Source: Clostridiales bacterium (GTDB lineage Bacteria; Bacillota; Clostridia; Lachnospirales; Lachnospiraceae). From it: a DNA stretch of 64,000 nt. Below the pieces are notes generated by a model, which worked only from the letters and a program-made list of their open reading frames with translations, ran no database searches and was not told where the DNA came from. The stretch is taken from NCBI GenBank assembly GCA_018374355.1, contig JAHAFI010000001.1, positions 62,001-126,000 of the forward strand, in the 5' to 3' direction. Of this stretch, positions 1-7,912 are shown piece by piece; position 1 is the first letter of the stretch; each line of letters starts with the position of its first letter. Made by a program: the position numbers and the translations under genes.

Positions 1-225
1 AATTTCTTTCTGATGGGACTTACGGTTCAGAAGGTTGCTGCTTCAGCGGATGAGGAAATGGCAAGAATGCAGATGAAGGCCAGTTACTCACGAAGAATGC
101 TGCTGCAGATGCTCTGGGTAGTGGCGGCTATCGCTGCACCCTGCTTCCAGTTTGCAGCAGGAATCATTCCCCTTTTGTTTCCGAGCTTAGGCATCAAAAT
201 AATGGGAATCTGGCGGCGAAGCTGA
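1..225 (+). CDS. atpI: ATP synthase subunit I (AtpI-like), C-terminal part
   Basis: The frame is open from the first base, so the gene starts before the window and only about its last 74 residues are visible. The visible part has a short basic/Met-rich cytosolic stretch followed by hydrophobic segments (around LLQMLWVVAAIAAPCFQFAAGII, given here only as the span of residues 32-54), as in the C-terminal half of AtpI, a small membrane protein thought to help assemble the c-ring or take up cations. Position directly upstream of atpB is the classical place for atpI in Firmicutes. The identity is inferred mostly from this position and from hydrophobicity, since AtpI proteins are poorly conserved. 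Confidence 0.6.
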   Translation, partial: NFFLMGLTVQKVAASADEEMARMQMKASYSRRMLLQMLWVVAAIAAPCFQFAAGIIPLLFPSLGIKIMGIWRRS

Positions 226-245
226 CAGATTTCCAATAGCCAAAC

Positions 246-262
246 AGATATGCAGGCATATC
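246..262. repeat. Palindromic motif AGATATGCAGGCATATC, copy 1
   Basis: A 17-base sequence with self-complementary arms (GATATGC / GCATATC) lies between atpI and atpB. The identical 17 bases recur at 55097-55113 between pth and mfd. In both places it is followed about 18 bases later by TGCRGGAATAA. It could form a small RNA hairpin in the operon transcript. Function unknown. Confidence 0.55.
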
Positions 263-314
263 TCCTTGGCTCGTTACTTGCGGGAATAAATAAAGATAGG
301 AGGTGGAAACATAG

Positions 315-1073
315 ATGGATTTGGATATTTCAGGGGCAAGAGTCTTATTTACTCTGCCGATTGATCTTCCGGTGCTGGGAGAATTACAGATCAGCGAGAC
401 CATGGTGGTTAGCTGGCTTGTTATGCTGTTAATTACAGGACTATGCATCTGGCTGACTCATGACCTGAAAGTGGATCATATTTCTAAGCGGCAGGCGGTT
501 GCCGAGTTTCTGGTAGAGACGGCAAATAAGTTTGTACTGGGAAATATGGGAGAAAAGTTCCGTCACCTGATTCCTTTTGTGGCGGCTCTGTTTGTTACCA
601 GTGTGGTATCAAACCTGATCAGTCTTCTGGGACTTCGAAGCCCCACGGCGGATCTTTCCACAGAAGCGGCATGGGCTGTTGTGGTATTTATCATGATTAC
701 CGGACAGAAGATTAAAACCAGTGGTTTTGGCGGTTATCTGAAGGGATTTACAACACCGATTGCGATCATGACGCCGTTCAACGTTCTTTCGGAACTTGCA
801 ACACCGATCAGTATGGCCTGCCGTCATTTCGGCAACATTCTTTCCGGCGTGGTTATCAACGGACTGATCTACGGTGCGCTTGCGGTAGCCAGTTCCGCTC
901 TGCTCGGTTTACTTCCGGGTGTGGTGGGCGATGTGCTGGCTAAGATACCGATTCTTGATGTGGGTATTCCGGCAGTCTTGTCGGTTTACTTCGACTGGTT
1001 CTCGGGATTTATGCAGGCATTTATTTTCTGTATGCTGACAGTTATGTATATTGCTAATGCAGCAGAAGAATAG
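315..1073 (+). CDS. atpB: F0F1 ATP synthase subunit a
   Basis: Subunit a (252 aa) forms the two ion half-channels next to the c-ring in the membrane. The sequence is a multi-spanning hydrophobic protein with the conserved C-terminal helices (LSVYFDWFSGFMQAFIFCML), and a Q-rich/aromatic end typical of AtpB. The conserved stator-facing arginine helix is expected around the SMACRHFGN stretch (about residue 170). The start is set by AGGAGGTG about 9 bases upstream of ATG 315. It is the first full gene of the atp operon, 45 bases ahead of atpE. Length fits the family (about 220-280 aa). Confidence 0.95.
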   Translation: MDLDISGARVLFTLPIDLPVLGELQISETMVVSWLVMLLITGLCIWLTHDLKVDHISKRQAVAEFLVETANKFVLGNMGEKFRHLIPFVAALFVTSVVSNLISLLGLRSPTADLSTEAAWAVVVFIMITGQKIKTSGFGGYLKGFTTPIAIMTPFNVLSELATPISMACRHFGNILSGVVINGLIYGALAVASSALLGLLPGVVGDVLAKIPILDVGIPAVLSVYFDWFSGFMQAFIFCMLTVMYIANAAEE

Positions 1074-1118
1074 GATGAAAACAATTTAAAAATATTTTAT
1101 TTACAGGAGGATTACATT

Positions 1119-1397
1119 ATGGAATTTCAGTTACTTGCAAAGGGTATCGCGCTGGCAGGATGTGCTATTGGAGCAGGAGCAGCTTTGATCGCTGGTATTG
1201 GACCTGGTATTGGTGAAGGTAATGCAGTAGCAAAGGCTTTGGAAGCTATCGGACGTCAGCCGGAGTGTAAAGGCGATGTTACTTCCACCATGCTTCTTGG
1301 TTGTGCGATTGCAGAGACAACCGGTATTTACGGTTTCGTAACAGGTCTGCTGCTGATCTTTGTAGCACCGGGTATGTTCATGAACTTCCTCAGCTAA
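1119..1397 (+). CDS. atpE: F0F1 ATP synthase subunit c, two-carboxylate (Na+-type) motif
   Basis: The 92-residue proteolipid makes the rotor ring. Two transmembrane helices flank the polar loop (GRQPECKGD). The ion-binding carboxylate is Glu66 in AETTGIY, followed by Thr67, Thr68 and Tyr71. The first helix has GPGIGEGNA with Glu33 at the position that is Gln32 in the Ilyobacter tartaricus Na+ ring. From family knowledge, Glu at both positions plus Ser/Thr after the second Glu and a Tyr four residues later is the two-carboxylate Na+-binding pattern described for some clostridial and fusobacterial c-rings. I infer Na+ coupling. The SD ACAGGAGG precedes ATG 1119. Confidence 0.95.
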   Translation: MEFQLLAKGIALAGCAIGAGAALIAGIGPGIGEGNAVAKALEAIGRQPECKGDVTSTMLLGCAIAETTGIYGFVTGLLLIFVAPGMFMNFLS

Positions 1398-1459
1398 TAG
1401 CTGTAAGCACAAGGACAGGCCGGAAAGACCGGTTATGAAAAAAACAGGAGGTTACAAGC

Positions 1460-1963
1460 ATGCAGGTGCAGGATTTAGTTGGAATTGTACCGTGGACCTT
1501 CATAGCGCAGATTGCGAACCTTTTTATTCAGGTGTACCTTATTAAGCGTTTTCTCTTTAAGCCGATCAATCAGATGCTTGAAAAGCGCAAAGCCATGGCT
1601 GATGCCGAGATTCAGGAGGCAGTTAAGGCGAAAGATGAGGCCAACGCCATGAAAGCCGAGTATGAGCAGAATATGCAGGAAGCAAAAAATAAAGCAAACG
1701 AGATTCTGGTAACGGCACAGAAAACTGCGGCTATCCAGAGCGAAGAGATGCTGAGAGAAGCGAGTGCTCAGGCTGCCGCCATTAAGGTGAAAGCTGAAAA
1801 TGACATTGCACAGGAAAAGAGAAAAGCTGTCAATGAAATTAAAGGCGAGATCGGCGGTATGGCGATGGAGATAGCCGGAAAGGTAATCGAGAGAGAAATC
1901 TGCGAAGAAGACCATGTGAAACTGATTGACGAATTTATATCGAATGTAGGTGATGCATCATGA
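1460..1963 (+). CDS. atpF: F0F1 ATP synthase subunit b
   Basis: Peripheral-stalk subunit b (167 aa): one N-terminal membrane helix (about residues 9-28, with TFIAQIANLFIQVYLI) followed by a long charged alpha-helix rich in Ala, Glu and Lys, which dimerises and reaches up to the delta subunit. The phrase FLFKPINQMLEKRKA after the membrane segment is typical of AtpF. SD AACAGGAGG lies 9 bases upstream of ATG 1460. The stop overlaps the atpH start by four bases (ATGA), a sign of translational coupling of the two stalk subunits. Confidence 0.95.
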   Translation: MQVQDLVGIVPWTFIAQIANLFIQVYLIKRFLFKPINQMLEKRKAMADAEIQEAVKAKDEANAMKAEYEQNMQEAKNKANEILVTAQKTAAIQSEEMLREASAQAAAIKVKAENDIAQEKRKAVNEIKGEIGGMAMEIAGKVIEREICEEDHVKLIDEFISNVGDAS

Positions 1964-2499
1964 CGCAGACTGCCAGACTGTATGGCGGCAGTTTGTACGA
2001 TCTTGCTGCCGAAGAACAGCTTACAGGCATTATACAGGAACAGATGGGGGTTATTCTGGAGGTTTTCCGGGAAAATCCCGATTATGTGAAGCTTCTCATG
2101 GAACCGTCCATCCCTCAGGATGAGAGAACCGGACTGATAGAGAAAGCATTTGGTGCCGGGGCGGAGCGATATTTAGTGAATTTTTTAAAACTGCTGTGTG
2201 AGCGGAGCATTCTGGCAGAATTTGCGGGATGCTGCGAAGAATTTACACGGCGGTACCATGCGGATCATAACATTGCTGAGGCGGTTGCTACCAGTGCGGT
2301 GGCGCTGAGTGAGCAGCAGTTTGAGGCGCTGAAGGAAAAACTGGAAAAGCTCAGCGGAAAAAAGATTTCCCTGACAGTGAAAGTGGATCCTTCCGTGCTG
2401 GCGGGTCTGCGTGTGGAACTGGAAGGAAAACAGCTTGACGGAACGGTGCAGAGCCGTCTGGCAGGCGTTTCGAAGAAACTGAATGAAATAGTAATGTAA
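1960..2499 (+). CDS. atpH: F0F1 ATP synthase subunit delta
   Basis: Delta/OSCP subunit (179 aa), linking the b stalk to the top of the alpha3beta3 head. It begins with the family-typical ARLYGGSLYDLA segment, has the helical N-domain and ends with the C-domain motif around VDPSVLAGLRVELEGKQLDGTVQSR, where a glycine-rich turn (GLRVEL) and DGTV are conserved. Start ATG 1960 overlaps the atpF stop. The next gene, atpA, starts 17 bases after its stop. Confidence 0.95.
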   Translation: MTQTARLYGGSLYDLAAEEQLTGIIQEQMGVILEVFRENPDYVKLLMEPSIPQDERTGLIEKAFGAGAERYLVNFLKLLCERSILAEFAGCCEEFTRRYHADHNIAEAVATSAVALSEQQFEALKEKLEKLSGKKISLTVKVDPSVLAGLRVELEGKQLDGTVQSRLAGVSKKLNEIVM

Positions 2500-2516
2500 A
2501 GGATGGGAATGGAAAC

Positions 2517-4046
2517 ATGCAATTAAAACCTGAAGAAATATCCAAAGTCATCCGCAGCCAGATTAAATATTACGAAAATGCGATTCAGCAGAATGAGACA
2601 GGTACCGTACTGATGGTAGGTGACGGTATCGCAAGAGCCAGCGGCCTTGTAAACTGTATGGCCGGAGAACTGCTGGAATTCGAAGACGGAAGTTTTGGTA
2701 TGGCGCAGAACTTGGAAGAAAACAGCGTGTCCATCGTATTATTTGGTTCCGATGAAAATATCGGCGAAGGCCAGACGGTAAAACGTACCGGAAAGGTGGT
2801 ATCCGTACCGGTAGGCGAAGCCATGATCGGCCGCGTAGTAAATGCTCTGGGACAGCCGATTGACGGCGCCGGCCCGATTGTGACGGAAGAATTCCGTCCG
2901 GTGGAAAGCCCGGCACCGGGAATTCTGGAAAGACGGTCCGTATATGAACCTCTCCAGACAGGAATCAAAGCCATTGACTCCATGGTACCGATCGGACGGG
3001 GACAGCGAGAACTGATCATCGGAGACCGCCAGACAGGAAAAACAACGGTGGCAGTGGATACAATCATCAACCAGAAGGGCAAAGACGTTATCTGTATCTA
3101 TGTAGCAATCGGACAGAAACGTTCCACAGTGGCCAATCTGGTGGAAAATCTTTCCAAAAACGGAGCGATGGATTACACCATCGTAGTAGCAGCGACAGCT
3201 TCCGAAGCCAGCCCGCTGCAGTACATTGCACCGTACTCCGGATGTGCAATGGGTGAATATTTTATGAATAAGGGTCAGCATGTGCTGATTATTTATGACG
3301 ATTTGAGTAAACATGCGGTAGCTTACCGTGCACTTTCTCTTCTGATCCGCCGTCCGCCGGGACGTGAGGCGTATCCGGGAGACGTATTCTATCTGCATTC
3401 CAGACTTCTGGAGCGTGCTGCGAAACTGGATGATGAACACGGCGGCGGTTCTCTGACCGCTCTTCCGATCATCGAGACACAGGCAGGCGATGTATCTGCG
3501 TACATTCCTACCAATGTTATTTCCATCACAGACGGTCAGATCTTTTTGGAGACAGAGCTGTTCCACTCCGGTATCATGCCGGCGGTTAACCCGGGTATTT
3601 CCGTATCACGAGTTGGTGGTAATGCCCAGATTAAGGCGATGAAAAAGGTTGCCGGATCTCTGAAACTGATTTATTCCCAGTACCGTGAGCTGCAGAGCTT
3701 TGCCCAGTTCGGTTCCGATCTGGATGCCGACACAAAAGCCCGTCTGGCACAGGGCGCCCGTATTGTGGAAGTTTTGAAACAGAATCAGAATGCTCCGATC
3801 GCAGTAGAAAAACAGGTTGCGATTTTATATGCAGTTACCAAAGGCAATCTGGTCAATGTGGATGTGGAAGATGTCAATGCATATGAGTCCGGTCTGTACA
3901 CGTATCTGGATACAGATGCCGAGGGTGCAGCTGTGATGCAGGAAATCCGTTCCACAGGAAAACTGGAAGCTGATACGGAAGAAAAGCTGAAAAAAGTTCT
4001 GGGTGATTATACAGAGAATTTTCTGAATACAAGACCTGAAAAGTAA
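2517..4046 (+). CDS. atpA: F0F1 ATP synthase subunit alpha
   Basis: Alpha subunit (509 aa) of the F1 head, carrying the non-catalytic nucleotide sites. Visible hallmarks: N-terminal beta-barrel (residues about 25-95), Walker A GDRQTGKT near residue 170, Walker B region VLIIYDDLSKHA, and the signature PAVNPGISVSRVGG near residue 350. Length is standard for bacteria. SD AAAGGATGGGA precedes ATG 2517. It sits between atpH and atpG in canonical operon order. Confidence 0.98.
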   Translation: MQLKPEEISKVIRSQIKYYENAIQQNETGTVLMVGDGIARASGLVNCMAGELLEFEDGSFGMAQNLEENSVSIVLFGSDENIGEGQTVKRTGKVVSVPVGEAMIGRVVNALGQPIDGAGPIVTEEFRPVESPAPGILERRSVYEPLQTGIKAIDSMVPIGRGQRELIIGDRQTGKTTVAVDTIINQKGKDVICIYVAIGQKRSTVANLVENLSKNGAMDYTIVVAATASEASPLQYIAPYSGCAMGEYFMNKGQHVLIIYDDLSKHAVAYRALSLLIRRPPGREAYPGDVFYLHSRLLERAAKLDDEHGGGSLTALPIIETQAGDVSAYIPTNVISITDGQIFLETELFHSGIMPAVNPGISVSRVGGNAQIKAMKKVAGSLKLIYSQYRELQSFAQFGSDLDADTKARLAQGARIVEVLKQNQNAPIAVEKQVAILYAVTKGNLVNVDVEDVNAYESGLYTYLDTDAEGAAVMQEIRSTGKLEADTEEKLKKVLGDYTENFLNTRPEK

Positions 4047-4066
4047 AGTGATTAGGAGGAAGCAAT

Positions 4067-4927
4067 ATGGCTGCAAACATGAAGTCGGTGAAGCTTCGCA
4101 TTAAGAGTGTTCAGAGCACCATGCAGATCACCAAAGCGATGGAACTTGTAGCATCCTCCAAACTGCGTAAAGCAAAAGAGCGGGCAGAAATCTGCCGTCC
4201 TTATTTTACGGAGCTCTACCGGACACTGCAGGATATAGCGGAAGAAAATACAGAGTTTTTCTCCGTTTATGCCAGAGAAGCCGCCAGTGAAAAGTACTGT
4301 TATGTGGTTGTGGCCGGTGACCGCGGACTTGCAGGAGGGTATAATTCCAACCTGTTTAAATGTCTGGAAGCGGAAAGTGCAGGAAAAGATTTTGTGGTTC
4401 TGCCGATAGGTAAAAAGGCAGTGGAATATTTCCAGCGGAAAGGAATTGAGTGCATCACGGAAGCATTTGCAGAAGCTGCGGATATCTCTGTGGCAGATTG
4501 TTTTGAAATAGCCCATCTGCTGTGCACGGAATTCCAGAAAGGCAGTTTCGGACACATCGAATTGTGTTTCACAACGTTTGTTTCCATGCTGTCCCAGCAG
4601 CCGCGGGTGTCTTCCATGCTTCCCTTGACAGATCTGGCAAAGGAAGAGCCGGAGGACGGGGAAAAATCCCGGAATCTGATTCTGTACGAGCCCAACAGCG
4701 TGGAAGTTTTTGAGGCGATCGTTCCGGAGTATCTGGCAGGTCTGATCTACGGCGGCGTGTGTGAAAGCCTTGCCAGTGAATTGGCGGCCAGAAGAATGGC
4801 CATGGAGGCGGCAACCAGCAATGCGGAAGAGATGATCGACAAGCTGAACCTGTATTACAACAGGGCGCGTCAGGCCAGCATAACGCAGGAAATCACAGAG
4901 ATTGTTGGAGGTGCAGAGGGCATCTGA
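4067..4927 (+). CDS. atpG: F0F1 ATP synthase subunit gamma
   Basis: Gamma (286 aa) is the rotor shaft coupling the c-ring to the F1 catalytic head. The N-terminal helix reads KLRIKSVQSTMQITKAMELVASSKLRKA, the conserved gamma signature (residues about 9-36). The C-terminal helix (MAMEAATSNAEEMIDKL and the final NRARQASITQEITEIVGGAEGI) is also canonical. A central Rossmann-like domain lies between. SD TTAGGAGGAAG precedes ATG 4067. A 114-base gap with a long palindrome separates it from atpD, unusual in this otherwise tight operon. Confidence 0.97.
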   Translation: MAANMKSVKLRIKSVQSTMQITKAMELVASSKLRKAKERAEICRPYFTELYRTLQDIAEENTEFFSVYAREAASEKYCYVVVAGDRGLAGGYNSNLFKCLEAESAGKDFVVLPIGKKAVEYFQRKGIECITEAFAEAADISVADCFEIAHLLCTEFQKGSFGHIELCFTTFVSMLSQQPRVSSMLPLTDLAKEEPEDGEKSRNLILYEPNSVEVFEAIVPEYLAGLIYGGVCESLASELAARRMAMEAATSNAEEMIDKLNLYYNRARQASITQEITEIVGGAEGI

Positions 4928-4929
4928 GT

Positions 4930-5017
4930 ACATCTGAAACTATGTTTAGATGCAGATGCGCACAAACGGCATAACCGTGTCGTTTGGCGCTGTATCGGAT
5001 GGATAGTTCGATGTGAA
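4930..5017. repeat. Long imperfect palindrome between atpG and atpD
   Basis: The 114-base gap between atpG and atpD can fold on itself. The outer arms ACATCTGAAACTAT (4930-4943) and ATAGTTCGATGT (5003-5014) are complementary with one bulge. The inner arms GCGCACAAACG and CGTTTGGCGC pair across ATAACCGTGT. The inner core resembles, in order and spacing, the CACAAACTGCAT...GCAGTTTGGCGC core of the interspersed elements at 28570, 41172 and 61273, but the outer ends differ. It may be an RNA hairpin that adjusts relative expression or stability of atpG and atpD, or a diverged repeat remnant. Confidence 0.6.
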
Positions 5018-5041
5018 AAATCATAGAGGAGATTCACGAGA

Positions 5042-6436
5042 ATGAGCGAAAAACACATTGGTGAGGTAGTGCAGGTTATCGGTCCTGTTTTGGACATCCG
5101 CTTTGCGCACGATGAACTGCCTGCGCTTCTCAATGCCATTGAAATTGATAATAAAGGCGCAAAGCTGACAGCCGAAGTTGCCCAGCAGATTGGAGATAAT
5201 ACGGTGCGCTGCATCGCTATGAATTCCACAGACGGTCTGGTTCGCGGCGCGAAAGCTGTAGACACCGGAGAACCGATTGCGGTTCCTGTAGGTGAGGAAT
5301 GCTTGGGCCGTGTATTCAACCTTCTGGGTGATCCGGTAGATAATCGTCCGGCACCGGAGGTAAAGGAATACTGGCCGATTCACCGTCCGGCACCGGCCTA
5401 TGAAGAACAGATGCCGGCAACGGAGATTCTGGAGACGGGTATCAAAGTCGTAGACCTGATCTGTCCTTACGCGAAGGGCGGTAAGATCGGTCTGTTCGGC
5501 GGTGCGGGTGTTGGAAAGACAGTTCTTATCATGGAGCTGATCCATAACGTTGCAACTGCTCATGGAGGACTTTCCGTATTTACCGGTGTTGGAGAACGTA
5601 CCCGTGAGGGTAACGATCTTTACAACGAAATGCAGGAGAGCGGCGTTATTGACAAGACCGCTCTGGTATACGGACAGATGAATGAACCGCCGGGAGCGCG
5701 TATGCGTGTAGGCCTTTCCGGACTGACGATGGCAGAATACTTCCGTGATGTGAAAAATCAGGACGTACTGCTGTTTATTGACAATATTTTCCGTTTCACT
5801 CAGGCAGGTTCGGAGGTTTCCGCTCTGCTTGGACGTATGCCTTCCGCCGTAGGGTATCAGCCTACGCTGGCTACCGAGATGGGCGCCCTGCAGGAGCGTA
5901 TTACATCCACAAGAAAGGGTTCCATCACATCCGTTCAGGCGGTATATGTTCCGGCAGATGACCTGACAGACCCGGCCCCGGCAACCACCTTCTCTCATCT
6001 GGATGCTACAACGGTATTGTCCCGTGAGATTTCCAGTCAGGGTATTTATCCGGCTGTAGATCCGCTGGAATCCAGCAGCCGTATCCTTTCCCCTGAGGTT
6101 GTGGGAACGGAACATTATGAGGTTGCCCGCGAAGTGCAGAGGGTTCTGCAGAGGTATAAAGAACTTCAGGATATCATCGCGATTATGGGTATGGATGAAT
6201 TGTCAGAAGAAGATAAACTGACAGTTAACCGGGCGCGTAAGGTACAGCGTTTCCTGTCTCAGAGTTTCTCTGTTGCAGAACAGTTTACCGGTATGCCCGG
6301 ACAGTATGTTCCTCTGAAAGAGACACTGCGGGGATTCCGGATGATTCTGGACGGCCAGTGTGATGATCTTCCGGAAAGCTGCTTCCTGTTCTCAGGAACG
6401 ATTGACGAGGTTTTCGAGAAAGCTAAAAAACTGTAA
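5042..6436 (+). CDS. atpD: F0F1 ATP synthase subunit beta
   Basis: Catalytic beta subunit (464 aa). Walker A GGAGVGKT lies near residue 155. The catalytic GVGERTREGNDLY (Glu of GER) is near residue 182. Walker B VLLFIDNIFRFTQAGSE and the family signature PAVDPLESSSRI (near residue 340) are present. The DELSEED-type loop reads DELSEEDKLTV, the C-terminal lever that drives gamma. SD AGAGGAGATT precedes ATG 5042. Length matches bacterial homologues. Confidence 0.98.
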   Translation: MSEKHIGEVVQVIGPVLDIRFAHDELPALLNAIEIDNKGAKLTAEVAQQIGDNTVRCIAMNSTDGLVRGAKAVDTGEPIAVPVGEECLGRVFNLLGDPVDNRPAPEVKEYWPIHRPAPAYEEQMPATEILETGIKVVDLICPYAKGGKIGLFGGAGVGKTVLIMELIHNVATAHGGLSVFTGVGERTREGNDLYNEMQESGVIDKTALVYGQMNEPPGARMRVGLSGLTMAEYFRDVKNQDVLLFIDNIFRFTQAGSEVSALLGRMPSAVGYQPTLATEMGALQERITSTRKGSITSVQAVYVPADDLTDPAPATTFSHLDATTVLSREISSQGIYPAVDPLESSSRILSPEVVGTEHYEVAREVQRVLQRYKELQDIIAIMGMDELSEEDKLTVNRARKVQRFLSQSFSVAEQFTGMPGQYVPLKETLRGFRMILDGQCDDLPESCFLFSGTIDEVFEKAKKL

Positions 6437-6447
6437 GGAGGCTGTCT

Positions 6448-6849
6448 ATGAGGACATTTCCATTACGAATCGGAACACCGGACGGTCTGCTTTTTGAAGA
6501 AAATGTAGTACGTGTAGTCTGCAGAAGCATTACCGGAGATCTGGCTATTTTGGCTGGACACTGCAATTTCTGTACTGCCCTCGGTATGGGCGAGGCTCAT
6601 GTAGTCATGGAAGACGGTACCCGGCGGGAAGCTGCCTGCATCGGCGGAATGCTTTCCATGATGGACGGAACCTGTCATCTTCTGGCAACTACTTGGGAAT
6701 GGAAAGAAGATATCGATGCCAAGAGAGCGGGAGAGGCGAAAAAGCGTGCGGAGAATATGCTTGCCAAAGGCGGTCTGACGGATAGAGAATATAAGATCGC
6801 GGAGGCAAAGCTTCAGAGAGCTTTGGTTCGTCTGGGTGTGAAAGAATAA
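6448..6849 (+). CDS. atpC: F0F1 ATP synthase subunit epsilon
   Basis: Epsilon (133 aa), a rotor protein that binds gamma and can inhibit ATP hydrolysis. The N-terminal beta-sandwich contains GDLAILAGHC in place of the usual GexgilpgH motif. The C-terminal helical hairpin is the charged stretch AKRAGEAKKRAENMLAKGG plus AEAKLQRALVRL. SD AAGGAGG is 7 bases upstream of ATG 6448, 11 bases after atpD. It is the last gene of the operon and is followed by a strong intrinsic terminator. Confidence 0.95.
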   Translation: MRTFPLRIGTPDGLLFEENVVRVVCRSITGDLAILAGHCNFCTALGMGEAHVVMEDGTRREAACIGGMLSMMDGTCHLLATTWEWKEDIDAKRAGEAKKRAENMLAKGGLTDREYKIAEAKLQRALVRLGVKE

Positions 6850-6850
6850 G

Positions 6851-6910
6851 AAAAAAGAATCTCAAAGATTGTTTGTATGAAAATATAAATAATTTTGAGA
6901 TTCTTTTTTT
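6851..6910 (+). terminator. Intrinsic terminator of the atp operon
   Basis: A stem AAAGAATCTCAAA (about 6854-6866) pairs with TTTTGAGATTCTTT (about 6893-6906) across an A/T-rich loop and runs into a T tract. It lies immediately after the atpC stop. Confidence 0.85.
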
Positions 6911-6935
6911 ATGTCATTTTTTATCGGTGAGAAGC

Positions 6936-6955
6936 ATATCTATTATTATAGATAT
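6936..6955. promoter_or_regulatory. Perfect palindrome ahead of the 6970 gene
   Basis: ATATCTAT and ATAGATAT form perfect 8-bp arms around TATT, ending directly before the SD AAGGAGGAG of the 6970 gene. It could be an operator or a weak RNA hairpin next to the ribosome site. It is seen only as sequence, and no regulator is assigned. Confidence 0.4.
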
Positions 6956-6969
6956 AAGGAGGAGTACCC

Positions 6970-7575
6970 ATGAAAAAAGGAATAAATGGTAAAAGAATGA
7001 AAAGCAGAAAGAGACTGGCGGCGCAGTTCATGGGTATATTGCTGTTAGGCAGCGCTGTCCCGGTTTTTGCTGCCCAAACCCGGCATTCCGGACAAGCTTG
7101 GGAAGAACAGGCTCCATCAGAAGACTCAGCATTTACTTTTCTTACGGTAAAAAGAGATACGGCCGGGGAAAGTGCGGACAAGCTTTCGAAATCCGGTATG
7201 GCTATTACTTTTTCGAAGAGTTGGGCAGCGGAGGGAGACTCTTTCCAATCGGGCAGTAAAATCTATGAGTATGGAAAAGATTACTGTTTTGAGCTGGGAG
7301 AGGGAGAGAGTCTGACGTTTGGAGGTGTTCCGGTAGGGACCGGGTATAGAGTGACAGAGTCCCGGTCTCTCTCAGCAGCAAAGAAAGGGGAATGGAAGGT
7401 GGCAGGAGAAGGAGATAATACCGTTATTTTCCCGGATACTTTTGACGGGATGGAGACAGCCGGATTTATAGGTGATAACCGTTCCCTTGTCCTGATGATT
7501 CTGGCTGTGGTGGGCGGTTTTACGGGGTATATAGTAACCGGAGAACATAGAGTGGCAGGATGGGTGGAACCGTAA
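6970..7575 (+). CDS. Exported, C-terminally anchored protein with pilin-like repeat segment
   Basis: A 201-aa protein with a basic N-terminus and a hydrophobic signal segment (about residues 18-35, FMGILLLGSAVPVFA, cleavage likely after AAQ or FAA). Its middle part contains GESLTFGGVPVGTGYRVTES. This pattern (ESvtf..lPvGt.YtVtE) is typical of the Cna-B/DUF7601-like beta-sandwich of Gram-positive pilins and surface adhesins. A transmembrane helix near residues 166-185 (LVLMILAVVGGFTGYIVTG) is followed by a short tail. No LPXTG is visible, so anchoring is by the helix. It is probably co-transcribed with the membrane protein at 7603. The exact role is unknown. Confidence 0.7.
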   Translation: MKKGINGKRMKSRKRLAAQFMGILLLGSAVPVFAAQTRHSGQAWEEQAPSEDSAFTFLTVKRDTAGESADKLSKSGMAITFSKSWAAEGDSFQSGSKIYEYGKDYCFELGEGESLTFGGVPVGTGYRVTESRSLSAAKKGEWKVAGEGDNTVIFPDTFDGMETAGFIGDNRSLVLMILAVVGGFTGYIVTGEHRVAGWVEP

Positions 7576-7602
7576 AGCGGAAAAGCTTTCAGGAGGGAGA
7601 GC

Positions 7603-7881
7603 ATGGGCTGTAAAAGAGGAAAATGGAAAAAAGTATTCCCTTGGATGGGAGCAGCAGTTTTGCTGGCACTGGTTTTGAAATACAGGATATATGCCGGAGT
7701 CCTCATACTGGCGGTTTTTCTGGCAGGAACAGTGGGAACTATTCTGTTTATGCAGGGGGCTTACCATAATCGTGAGACTGATGACAGAGAACAGGAGGAA
7801 TTTTTGGAAGAGTGGAAAAGACAGAAGGAAGAAAGGAAAAAGGGTAAGAAAATGGATGGGAAGATACAGAGCAGGGAATAA
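7603..7881 (+). CDS. Small membrane protein of unknown function
   Basis: A 92-aa protein not recognised as a family member. It has a basic start (MGCKRGKWKK), two adjacent hydrophobic helices (about residues 12-25 and 30-52) and a very charged C-terminal tail rich in Glu, Lys and Arg (EEFLEEWKRQKEERKKGKK). SD AGGAGGGAG precedes ATG 7603, 27 bases after the exported protein gene, so the two probably form one operon. The tail could be a coiled coil. Confidence 0.6.
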   Translation: MGCKRGKWKKVFPWMGAAVLLALVLKYRIYAGVLILAVFLAGTVGTILFMQGAYHNRETDDREQEEFLEEWKRQKEERKKGKKMDGKIQSRE

Positions 7882-7912
7882 GATTGCGCTGTACCTCCCA
7901 AGTACGTTAAAA

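Noticed and set aside
2739..3566. Long minus-strand open frame opposite atpA
   Set aside because: Antisense shadow of atpA without an SD or recognisable motif.
5021..6115. Long minus-strand open frame opposite atpD
   Set aside because: Shadow of atpD, no SD, no motif.
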